A stretch of 64,000 bases of DNA from Entoloma clypeatum (lineage: Eukaryota > Basidiomycota > Agaricomycetes > Agaricales > Entolomataceae). Where the stretch lies: NCBI GenBank assembly GCA_963565915.1, contig OY751489.1, forward strand, positions 620,001-684,000. Direction: 5' to 3'. The translations under genes and the position numbers were made by a program. Shown one piece after another: positions 1 to 10,400 of this stretch; within the stretch, counting starts at the first letter, position 1; every line of letters begins with the position of its first letter. The notes beneath the pieces are model-generated. The model did no database searches, was not told the origin of the DNA, and worked only from the letters and a program-made list of their open reading frames with translations.

Positions 1-59
1 GTCGGGCCATCTTTGGCAACCGTTTCTCTACTTTCAGTCTGAGCTGAATCGCCGGTCAT
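1..59 (-). CDS. Possible N-terminus of a gene leaving the left edge
   Basis: On the minus strand an ATG at 59 opens a frame that stays open to base 1 (19 codons, beginning M-T-G-D-S-A-Q-T). It is too short to assign to a family and could be chance. The gene, if real, lies almost entirely outside the window. Confidence 0.2.
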   Translation of the reverse strand, partial: MTGDSAQTESRETVAKDGP

Positions 60-637
60 GGCTAAACCATATATCTGGGCTGAAGGTGAAAGAAAGCGAT
101 ATCTAGGGAGGAACGTTCTCATCAGGATGACGCTACCCTCCCATCCTCACCTGAACAGGGAACGGCCGAGAGGACGCCGGAAGAACGAAAACTGGGCACG
201 ACTCCTTCCAACAGTCGTCGTCATGTACATCATGAATACACTGTTGACGCGCGTCGTCTTCAAGGCTTCGCTTCACATTTACCCACAACAAATGTCACTT
301 GAAGGGTATGTAAGCAGCAGGACATTGGGTCCCTCACAGCCCTGATAATTACCTAGGATTTCGGCGGAATCTTGACCTGTTGTCTGCAATAACGCTTGTG
401 TTGGTATTCAATGCCATTCCTCAACCCTTCTGCGTACGAGTTTCCGAGACTCAGACCTCGTCGTCTGTAGACAACATGCGCCTGCAATTGTGTCGGTGAT
501 GTCGGGATGTGTATGTATAACTTGGACCTATCCATTAGTCGAAAGCCGGACGACGAATATCCAGAGCAATTGAAAATCGACGACAGGTACTAAGTAGGGG
601 CACGCCACCATCCAAATAATCAACCCCTCACACCTCG
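60..637. other. Intergenic stretch, nothing assignable
   Basis: Several short open frames exist on both strands, but none shows a recognisable motif or a convincing exon-intron pattern. It contains the 3' flank of the GNAT gene. Confidence 0.4.
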
Positions 638-1207
638 TCATGTCCTGCAATTAACCTCTCGCCACATCCAAACCTCGTCTGACCCACTGTCGAGTGGTCC
701 ATCTAAAAAACCGAGATTATCGTAGAGCAACTTGGCACCCTGATTTGACCTATGGACCTGTAACAAGATCCTTCTCGTTTTTTGGCCCCCATCATCGTCC
801 CGAACGACTTCGCAGCCCATTTCAATCAACCTTCTTGCCAATCCCTTTCTTCGGTGATCTGGGTGAACCCACATACCGACCAACATATATACTGCAGCAC
901 CTCCTAGTACAAATTCTTCGGGTGGGACATACCCGACCGCCTCGAGCATTTCTGGCGTGAGGATAGACGCAGTCCCAAGCCATGGCCCACTGTCGTGGGG
1001 CGATACACCGAGGGTTACTCTGCCAGGAGTTTGGAGACGGTCCCGCCACTGCTCCCTCGTAAACTGTGACTCGCGCGCAAACGTCGATCCAAATGCAAGC
1101 GGGTCAATCTGGAGACCCAATAATCGGATCGCAGAATATTGTTCAACATGGCCTTCGGTGACAGGCAGGGAAACTTTGACGAGGGAGTATGTCTGTTCTT
1201 CTTCCAT
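638..1207 (-). CDS. GNAT-family N-acetyltransferase
   Basis: A single-exon frame of 189 residues on the minus strand. The central segment around residues 109-130 has the acetyl-CoA pyrophosphate-binding motif A of GNAT enzymes (hydrophobic strand, then V-H-P-D-H-R-R-K-G-L-A-R-R-L, i.e. R/Q-x-x-G-x-A). It is followed at about residues 148-168 by a motif-B-like stretch ending in A-x-x-L-Y-x-x-L-G-F. Length and order match a one-domain GNAT protein. The family transfers an acetyl group from acetyl-CoA to amines; the substrate cannot be read from sequence. There is no signal peptide or membrane segment, so a cytosolic or nuclear protein is likely. The first ATG of the frame was taken as the start because the residues after it already look like the N-terminal strand. 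No intron is needed, unlike most neighbours. Confidence 0.8.
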   Translation of the reverse strand: MEEEQTYSLVKVSLPVTEGHVEQYSAIRLLGLQIDPLAFGSTFARESQFTREQWRDRLQTPGRVTLGVSPHDSGPWLGTASILTPEMLEAVGYVPPEEFVLGGAAVYMLVGMWVHPDHRRKGLARRLIEMGCEVVRDDDGGQKTRRILLQVHRSNQGAKLLYDNLGFLDGPLDSGSDEVWMWREVNCRT

Positions 1208-1439
1208 ATTCTGATCCGGGAAGAGAATTGGAAGATCTTGAGAATGGTGCTTACTAGACCGCAGCTCGTAAATACCATGTCGACGTGAGTCAACAACTTC
1301 GTGACTCGATCGTTGTGATGGGCATCATGATATCGGACATGTAAATTACGCGTAGTTGATCCTATCCGCATTGATGCTACACAGATAATGAGCACCACTA
1401 GGCGTGTTGTGGATGTTATGAGAAGCTCCCGTGTGGTAG

Positions 1440-2830
1440 TCAGTCTACAACATCCTCGCGCCTGAATATCAGGGTATCCACGTTTGTCTGATTTGCCCTA
1501 TACCTGAAAGTAGTAGGTCCGATGATATCGCGTTGATCGTATGCTCGCAAATTCAAGATCATCCTGCATGCTAGGATTGATGCAAGGAATTGCTGAAATC
1601 TACAGCTTCCTGTATCAAAATCGATGCCCGAACCGCGAAGAACGCACGTACACTGTTAGGAGATCTGAATATTGTCGCTGCGGAAGCCCATGGTCAAAAC
1701 CATAGCCAGGCTGATGGATAAGTAGACGAACCGGCAGTGCGTAGATAATGACAACATTCGTTATGGATAAGGACATCAAGTAGATGTAATATAATATTCC
1801 TTTCGGTTGCCATTAGTATAGGCTGCAGGAACAAAAACTAAAATTCGAGGACGGACCATCAAGATAAACAAGCCGGATGAAGTTGTTGTATGAAGTCCGA
1901 CCAAAGTCTGGTCCGGGTCAGGATAAGTATGTGCAAGAGATTTTGTCCTGAGCTACTCACAAGATTTATATGCTTGTATAGCCATGAGCGAGAGGGTGAC
2001 TATTCATGATTAGCCACCGCTCGCCTGAGATGCGTAAGTCTTACCGATGTAAAAGGGTAATATAAGAACAAAATTCACGGATTGCAGCGAACTCGTTATG
2101 ATGTTGAAACACGCGCTGGAGATCACCTGCGTAGGCACCGGGATGGGCGAGGCTAAACGGGATACAGCGTCTAAAACAAAACGGCCAACGAACTTCACGC
2201 ACGAGAGAGGCTCGGGAACCAGACTCCCATCAAAGCAAAACCAGGGAGCCAGAGGGAAATAAAAAATATGGCTAGGACGATGCCGCTCGTCCGGCTTCTT
2301 CCCCATACAGCCCATGTTCTGATAGTGAAGATGACTGGAGGAATAGATAAGCCACTGGGGTGCCCCGATATGCCGGGAAACTTGCTTTCTGCTAGGCACA
2401 TGCATGCGTTGATCATCGCTAAAGATGGCATGTGAAGATCTCCCAAAACCTTTGACGGATGGCCGAGGTACATACCTATGATGATTTTTTCCGTTTGAAG
2501 ACAATCGGTCTTCGTGATGGGGCTCAATGCACCAACTGAGCAGAGATGTTAACATCGAAATCTAGGATCGGGTGATAGCTGACTTTGGTGGATGAAAGCG
2601 CCGAGCAGAAAGAATTGTAAATATCTCGTAAGAATGTATAAAGATTTGGTGAAGTTCCAAGGGGCGCCCCATATAAATTGAATTTCGAGAATGAACATGC
2701 AGGCATACTCATAGAGCTGGGTTAGATGAGATTGGACGTGCGCAAAAGAAAACCAGTCCACACTGACCCATAAAGAAATGCAAGCCACTGAATAGACCTA
2801 GTATGAGATCGACGATCGCTTCACAAGGGA
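1440..2830 (-). CDS. DUF6533-like multi-pass membrane protein (spliced)
   Basis: No single long frame exists, but joining short minus-strand exons across GT-AG introns gives a protein resembling the basidiomycete DUF6533 family. The pieces in order are: a first helix at about 2790-2600 containing L-Y-E-Y and W-N-F-T-K-S-L-Y-I-L-T-R-Y; a segment with S-P-I-T-K-T-D-C near 2520; the hallmark I-R-T-W-A-V-W-G-R-S-R at about 2330-2290 followed by a hydrophobic helix; another helix near 2110-2050; G-I-L-Y-Y-I-Y-L with S-I-T-N-V near 1800-1750; and F-L-A-S-I-L-A-C-R-M-I-L-N near 1580-1540. The stop is about 1440. This order of tryptophan-rich and hydrophobic blocks is how the family looks. The proteins are predicted 7-TM molecules of unknown function, expanded in mushrooms. 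The exact start and several splice sites are uncertain, and a first exon may lie upstream to about 2990. Confidence 0.65.
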
Positions 2831-2989
2831 CACATTCACCATAGATAGACTTGGGGCGAAAAGGTCAATCGAGAATGTCTAACTGATGCACACTTACATT
2901 TTGCATTCGTAAGGTTTGGAGATACTGGATGACGTCGACATGCTGATCCATTTGTTCGTTTATCCAGCGTCGCGCAGAGGAAGTTGGGG

Positions 2990-3975
2990 GACACCAGAAG
3001 TAAGAGTGGATTCAGGCACTTGAAGTGATATTCCTTCGCGTCCCCACCAGTGCTGCACAGATCAGTCACAATGAAGGTTTAAATGAAGTGAAACTGTTAT
3101 CTATATCTCAAGTAGCGCGGGATATTCCGCGTCTGTCATGCTTCTCGTCAGGTGAGATCGGACCGCGGCAGAGGAAGGCCTGATTGACATGAGAATTCTA
3201 AATCCCTCGCATCACTTGCCTCTCGTTCCGCCACCTACGGGACGCAACGGGTTACTTACACCAACGCATTCCTGGTCCAGCATGCTCGACGCGTCCCCTG
3301 GTACTACTGTATTTCCTCCCTCTTGACTCTTGGAATTTGAAGGGCCAGTCACTGGCAGCAGTGGCCGGTTGTATCTCGAACACTGATGGTATCATTTAAT
3401 TGGCCCGTCAAACTTTGAGAGGGGGTTGTAACGTCAGGTTACTTGCCGTAATCATGATCAGAAAGCTTGTTGTCTTTCTCGCAGAATCATTTCCTCAGAT
3501 GCTTTGAGTTCAATTTCATGACCTCCCGATGCGAATAGGCCTGATCTTTGAAGTCCAAAGTATTGATATTAAGCGACAATCACTGTATACTTGCAGAAAA
3601 CGAAGCAGAAAGCCAGCTGCAGTAACCCATGTAGAGAAAAAGGCATCAGTACCCTGAGTAGTTCGGATGCCACTGAAGATCAACGAGTCACTCACAAGTA
3701 ACTGATGTGATCGCTTTGCCCCTAGTGATCGAGGTTGCAGCTGCAGCCTCGTGTGCATCGAGGATGAGTATTCCTGGGCGACAGCGATGTCGGAACCAGT
3801 GTTACTTTGGGTGAGGTCAACAAATGTGCAGTGCTCGCTGACTTGCCGTATCTCCTTCTAAAGACTCGCCGATCACTTCCTCAAGAATGGGATACCCTTG
3901 GGACCTGGAAGAATATTGTGAGTGCGCTGACACCGCTTGTTTACCATTCGAGTTGCCACGTAGACTGAAGCGAGG
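2990..3975. other. Left flank of the MULE; no confident gene
   Basis: Short minus-strand frames (e.g. 3516-3758 and 3817-3975) and splice-like signals are present, but no family could be recognised after trying exon joins. It may hold the decayed 3' part of a gene that the MULE entered. The MULE left target duplication CCCACGGACA is at 3976-3985. Confidence 0.4.
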
Positions 3976-4014
3976 CCCACGGACAAGCTGGCCCACCTCT
4001 CCCCCCGTCTCACA
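3976..4014 (+). repeat. MULE left target duplication and TIR
   Basis: Target duplication CCCACGGACA (3976-3985) is followed by the left TIR (3986-4014), which starts AGCTGGCCC and runs into the C-rich core. Confidence 0.85.
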
Positions 4015-4103
4015 TTTCCTTAAAAGGAAATTCTTACAAATCTTATGTACATACCATGTTGAGCATTGAGAATAAACGTTAAAAACCTCTTCGAAACTAC
4101 AAC

Positions 4104-7044
4104 ATGGACTTTCGGAACACAACTGAAAATTCTCCTCCTGTTAAATGCAGCAAGCCCGGCTGTAAGAGGTTGGTAACCAGCTCTCAGTTCAAGCGGTGTG
4201 ACCCATGTCGAAACCGTCAAACTGGCCTTGTCAGGCAGGGCCGACAACGACAAAATGCCACAGACGAAGAAAGCACATTACATGCATCAAAAGGGAGAAA
4301 ACGTGCTCAGGAGGAAAGCACCCCTGAGGAAAGGCCTACTCAACGAGCAAGGCCTAATAGCTCTGGCCTAGTCACAGAAAACCCACACACCACTTCCGAC
4401 AACGACGACAATAATGATGATGGCTTGCCATTTTGGGGCCTTGACAAAAAGGTGGGTTATTGTTTCATGGGAGTATCAGACAAATATATTGACGTACCTC
4501 TCAGGTAGCCGAGGACTATATGGATGCAGAAGACCTGTTCCATGCTTTACGCGCTCAGTTCAAAGCCAGCGCACTTGTTGACTTCCACGGCACCTACTCA
4601 ATTGAAGATGATCTCATAGAACCAAAAGAACGTACACACATGCTTGCCGAGGAACTCTGGAAGGTTACTGGTTACAGATTTACGTGAATTACTTTATCGA
4701 AGCATCATGAAAAGCAGACTTACCCATTTGAAAGTGTACATGACAATCGACCGTTGAAAGGAGGCCATTGTACACGGTTTTGGTGCAGCCAAGATGAGGC
4801 ACGTAAGAAACCACCGAAGCCATCAGAAAATCCAAACACAAAACATCGCGACCATGTCGGAATGAAACGGTACCCATGTCAAAGCGCGATGTCAGTTAAG
4901 TACAAGGTGAACAAAGCTGGTGGGCACGACATCTTCATCCAGCTTCGACATCATGTTAACCATGTGCTCTATTCCAACGTTCAAATGCCTCCTGAGGTAC
5001 TCCAAATGATCCAAGAACAAGCGGAGTGGTTGACACCTGGTGCAATGGCTGCGAAGATCCAGTCAGTATATTCCCAAGTTACAACGAAGCAGATACACAA
5101 GGCATGGCGGGAGCAGAGCGAGACTTACTGGCGACGCAGTGACAACCAACTGCCCTCGGCTAAGATGCTTCTAGCCGAATATGGAGACGACGTCGACATT
5201 TTTGAACCAGTTGGCATCCCCAATGGAGTGGAGATGCTCGCGTGGGGTATGAAGCGGATCACAGAGCCTTTGAAAGGGAAAGTCATTGAGATTGGGATGG
5301 ACGCAACCTGTAAGCAGCACCTGCTTTTTCATGAGTTAGTGCTAACTCACAACATAGATAACACGAACTCGAAACACCTTGAGCTCTACAGTATAATGGG
5401 CGAGTACGACAATGCTGGGTTCCCAATGACATACTGCCTCCTATCGACAGCCACTGCGATTGATACAGGGAAGCGGAAGAAAGCAATCGCGGCTTGGTCA
5501 CGATGCCTCTGTGACAAATATGGGGTTAATCCAGTCTTCATCCACAGCGACAAGGACATGGGAGAGATCGGCGCTGCGCAAGAGGTGTGGGAGGCCAAGA
5601 TCAACCTCTGCTGGTGGCATCTCCGACGCGCTGTAAGAACTCGCCTTGCAAAAGCAAAGCTGTCAACGTCGCCATACAACCTCGATCGTGCGATGGCAGA
5701 GTACAGTTTCATCAAGCCAGACTTCATCCCAGCTGGGACGAGAGTTGACATCGACGATTATGAAGGGGGTGTACCTGAAGGTACCCTACCTCCTCTGATT
5801 GAGGACGAATCACCGCTATCCATAGTACAGGCTTCCACAACACAACCGCCAGCCCTGACACCTCCTGAACCACCCCCCACACAGCATCAACCTCGACCTT
5901 CATCGCTCGGGGACGCAACAAACTTGCTTCGAATAAAACTACCACTCCTAAACATTGCTTCAGCCATTGGGCGCAGCATCCAAGGAGTGGGATTTAAACT
6001 TTCAATCCCAGCGGCACGTCTGCCAACGATTGAGGAGCAGGAGGAAGTGGCAGAGGAGATTGGAGCTGCAGAAGGGGAAAGGGAGGCAAGTGTTACCGAC
6101 GACGATGACGATGGAAAGCAAGACCGGCGTACCTTTTGTCCTCCTCTCTATCGCGACCCAATCGTCAACATGATGGAGCGGCATTATTGCGCCCATCCAT
6201 CAATTCCTGGATTCTGCCCTCCAGATGCGAAACTGATCAAAAAATGGGCGGTTCAGCGCATGTATGACTTCTGCGTGAAGCACAAGCTACCTGAGGTGTG
6301 GGTTTACCTTTGGGAGAACTGGTACCAAGCAGGTCGCTGGGAGCTCTGGGCGCGATGTGCTCACAAGCTCATACCAGTCTTGAAGACTACAATGATATTA
6401 GAAAGCCAGTAAGTCAAAGTTTCATGTCATAATTCTCGTCGGACTCACGATATTATCAGCTGGCGACGGATTAAGCACGACTTTCTCCACCACTTCCACA
6501 TGCCGCGATGTGATTTGCTGGTTTGGATCCTCGTTACAAAGCTAGCGCCAACTTATTACCGAAAGCTTGATCTCTTATTGAAGGAAAATGCCCGTTATCG
6601 CGAACTGTCAAGCTGGCGCAAGGGGTTCAAGAAAATCTGGCGAAAGCTGGAAGAAACACCAATTACAATACCCATGAACGACGCATACCGACCGAAAGTT
6701 AACAAATGGATATGCACCTGTCCGGCCTTTGCAGTCAGCCGCTTTCTAGTCTGCAAGCACCTCGTACATCGCGTACATCGTGTCCCTCCCATCTTCTTCC
6801 TCGAAGCCGACCGTTTCCGTGAGCCACCCTTCTGGAGACACAAAAGCTTGAGACCGTTGGAAGAATACTGCGACGAACCAGCGGCGGTCATTGCGCGGCC
6901 TGTTGAAGAAAGTCGTGAGACCCCCGATACCGGAGGTGAAGGCGATGAGGATGATGCAGAAGGAACTGATTCCGGCGATGAAGACAACGACGAGGGGGAT
7001 ATTGGAACTCACCAACACGATGGCAGCACATTCGAGGAGGCAAT
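4104..7044 (+). pseudogene. MULE transposase with SWIM zinc finger, 5' part (exons 1-4)
   Basis: Splicing 4104-4452, 4505-4663, 4718-6408 and 6460-7044 gives one frame. The N-terminus has a C-x4-C...C-x2-C zinc-binding cluster. The core resembles MULE transposases: I-E-I-G-M-D-A-T-C carries the first catalytic Asp (codon at 5300), and F-I-H-S-D-K-D-M-G-E carries the second (codon near 5549). A C-W-W-H-L-R-R-A segment follows, where the conserved C/H region before the last acidic residue lies. The C-terminus has the SWIM finger W-I-C-T-C-P...C-K-H (near 6710-6760) and an acidic D/E tail. It would act in the nucleus, binding the 29-bp TIRs and cutting DNA. The last exon is broken at 7045 by the copia LTR, so translation now ends ten codons inside the LTR. 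The lost part is about 80 residues C-terminal to the SWIM finger, so activity could be partly kept. Confidence 0.8.
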
Positions 7045-7354
7045 TGTTGAAGTTCCACCTGGGCGCTAGCCGCAAGTGTACTGAAGCAACCGGCTACAGT
7101 GGAAGTACTCTACGATACCGTTCTGACCACTTACATAGGTTGGAGAGGGTGAGGCTGGTGAGAGCGGTTGAGGCTGGTAAGAGCGATGGAGGCGGTTAAG
7201 AGTCAAGAGACAACTTGTTGGTATTGACAGTTTCCTGGTCTTATATACTGTACTACTGTTTGTACCAACCAAACAAGTATGTAATGAAGATATGTAAAGG
7301 TCACGTGATGTAATCTAATCTAATCTAATCTACGTGATGGGAAAAGTTTCAACA
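7045..7354 (-). repeat. Copia 3' LTR
   Basis: 310-bp direct repeat bounded by TGTTGAA and TTCAACA; adjacent polypurine tract of 7 G (minus strand) at 7355-7361. It contains a (TAATC)n-like stretch near its end. Confidence 0.95.
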
Positions 7355-7432
7355 CCCCCCCATATTTAGTACATACTTCTAAATACATCTTACTTTTTCC
7401 CACATATATATATAGGTACTTTTTTGTTTCGC

Positions 7433-10400
7433 CTAGTTTTTTATCAATCCGAAGTACGGGATAAACTTGGAAAAGAGGATTTTTCCCAGATTCTTAGTTA
7501 AAAGATCTGCAGGGTTGTTCACTCCTTCAATGAATTCGACCGTAATTATTCCTTCGGAGACCTTTTCTCTGACGAAGTGGAATCGCACGTCAATGTGCTT
7601 GGATCGTTTCTCGGTTACAGGGTTGGATGCGATAAAGACGGAACCGTTGTTGTCTCCGTAGATCGGTACTGATCCGATCTGCATTCCAAGTTCGGCAAGC
7701 ATGCTTCTCAGCCATGTTGCTGCGCGACTGCAATCTGATAACGCCATATACTCTGCTTCTGTGGAAGAGAGGGCAATGGTCTTTTGCGCCGATGATACCC
7801 ATGTTACTGCTCCAGACGCCAGTGATATGAAGAAGCCAGTGGTAGACCTCCTCGTGTTCTCATCTGACGCCCAATCGGAGTCTGTGAATGCATAGATTCC
7901 TTTCCCTGAGTCGCCATCATACATGATTGCGTAATTTTTTGTCGCCTTTAGATACCTGCAAATATCCCTAGCCACTTCCAAATGGTGTTTGGTGGGATTT
8001 GCGGAAAACTGCGACATTTTAATCACGGCAAAACAGATGTCTGGCCTCGTTCCAATCATCAGATATAGAAGTGATCCGATGACGGATTGGTACTTTGATC
8101 GAAGTTCTGCATTGGGTTCATCTTCGGACATCATGGGTTTGTAGCCCGTAGGAAGTGGGGTATGGGTGGCGTTAGATTCGCTCATCCCCATTCGTTCGAG
8201 TATTTTCTCAAGGTAAGGTACTTGATCAATGAAGATACGTTTCCCATGTTGCCTTATTTGGATAGAGAGAAATTCTTTCGGTTCCCCATCAGGCACAAGG
8301 TGCCCTAGGTCCCTACATTCCCATGTGGTCATGAAGGCCTTTTTCTTCTCTAGCGTGTACTCTCGGTTTGTGCCGAGAAAAGCAGAGTCGTCGACATATA
8401 TGACGGCGATTACAATTTCCCCTTTGGTACTTTTGTGAATGAACACTCCCGCATCAGAGTGAAGCCGGACAAAGCCGAGCTTTTTCATGGAGGAATCAAG
8501 TTCCCTCCACCAGGCTAATGCGGCCTGCTTAAGTCCATATAGAGCTTTGAATAGTTGGTACACGAGGTGCTCTTTCCCTTTTACTATGTAGCCCTCAGGC
8601 TGTCGCATGTAAATGACTTCTCGGAGCGTTCCGTAGAGGAAGGCTGATGAGACGTCCAACAGTGTCATGAACCACCCTTCAAGGGCTGTCAATGCCAGTA
8701 TCAGTCGGACGGTTTCATATCTTACGACTGGTGAGAAGATCTGATCAAAGTCGATCCCTTCCACCTGCGAGAAGCCTTTTGCGACAAGGCGCGCTTTCAG
8801 ACGCCCGTCGGATTTTTCGTTATAAACCCATTTGTTCCTTAGAGCTTTCCTCCCTGCAGGCAGGGGTACTAGCTCCGTGATCACCCCGCGGCGTTTGAGC
8901 ATGTCTAGCTCTTTATGTTCAGCCGCATACCAGTCTTCTTTATTTGGAAGAGGGTGTATGTCTTTATGGGACATTTCAACGATGCCAACTTGGGCTGATA
9001 TCGCCTCCATCAGGAGGTCATTCATCCATGCCGTTTGACTGCCCAATCTCCGTCTTCGATCTAATTTTTCAAGATCAGACGCTGGAGTGTCTTCCCCATA
9101 GATGCTTCCTGGCATCTTCCGAACTCGTCGTTCCCTGATCGGTCGATCTGGTACTTGCTCGGGTTCCGGAGTGGGTACTCGTGGTTCGTCATCAGGCTCA
9201 CTGGCAGGTATTTTGTTGTCTGATTCAGGTTGATCCTGTTCAATGGGAACTGAGTCCTGAGGTGTTTCATTGTGACTATCGTCGTCGTTGCTGCCAGGGA
9301 TGAGATCCTCAAACTCATCAGCCGGCTCTGGGTTTTCCATTTCTGGATGGTTTTCTGGCAAAGGGTCGATGTGGCATCTAGGGTACTTGCTTTCATCAAA
9401 GATAGCTTTCCCACCCATGAAAATCGTGTTAGTCTCAGGATCCATGAAGCGGTATCCTTTGACCCCTGGTTTTGATCCGAGATAAATCATCAATCGAGAT
9501 CTTGACTCCAGGGAGTTTCTGCGTTTTTCTTTTGGGATATATACGTATGCTTGGCACCCAAAGACTCTGACGCTGGACAAGTCGGGGATCTCATTGGTCA
9601 CCCTGAAATGAGGGGTTTTCCATTCAAGACGCCGCATGGGGGTTCTGTTGTATAGAAATGCTGCATGTTCCAAACAGAATTCCCACCACATCGGCGGTAG
9701 ACATGCGTCGAAACGTAATGCCTGAGATTTTTCCCACAGAGTTCGATTTATTCGTTCTGCTCTACCATTCTGCTGATGCTGATATGGGAGTGTGACGTCG
9801 ATCAGAATTCCATGATCGGCAAGTACATCCTTGTATTCGTCAAATTCTCCACCTCCATCAACCCGCCATTTTTTAGGGGTGGCGGCGAATTGATTCTGGA
9901 TCATCGCAAGGAATTGTTTCAGCGCCGTGATGGCGCCTGACTTCTTCCTAAGCAAGACGACCCAGACATGGGAAGAAAAATCATCCAAAAAGATAAGGAA
10001 ATATTTGTACTTGTGGTACGATGCCGTGGATATCTGTTTCAAGTCCGAATGGATCAAATCAAAGGGTTTGACAGCCCTTGTCACCGAGTTAGGGTAAGAT
10101 TGATTCGGCATTTTCCCTTTTAGACACCCCGTGCAGCTTTCCTGTGATTTCTCACGTACTAACGTTTTGGGTACTCCTTTGGTACTGGTGGGAATCTTAT
10201 TGAGCGCCTGGTCATTTGGGTGGCCAAGGCGTTTATGCCAGGTTTCAACAGTGATTTCGCTAGAGATCGCGTGGATTTGGTCGTAGCGTATTTCAGTGTC
10301 TAACCAATAAATGGTTTGTCCGATGAAATGAGGCGAAAACTGTATTTTGTTCAGCCCTTTAGAGATATTAATTTCTCCACGCATTCCATCAACTTTGTAA

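Noticed and set aside
3817..3975. Possible cytochrome P450 N-terminus on the minus strand (G-P-K-G-I-P-like string near 3890)
   Set aside because: The string appears only in one forced frame followed by a stop, and no haem-binding or I-helix motif occurs nearby.
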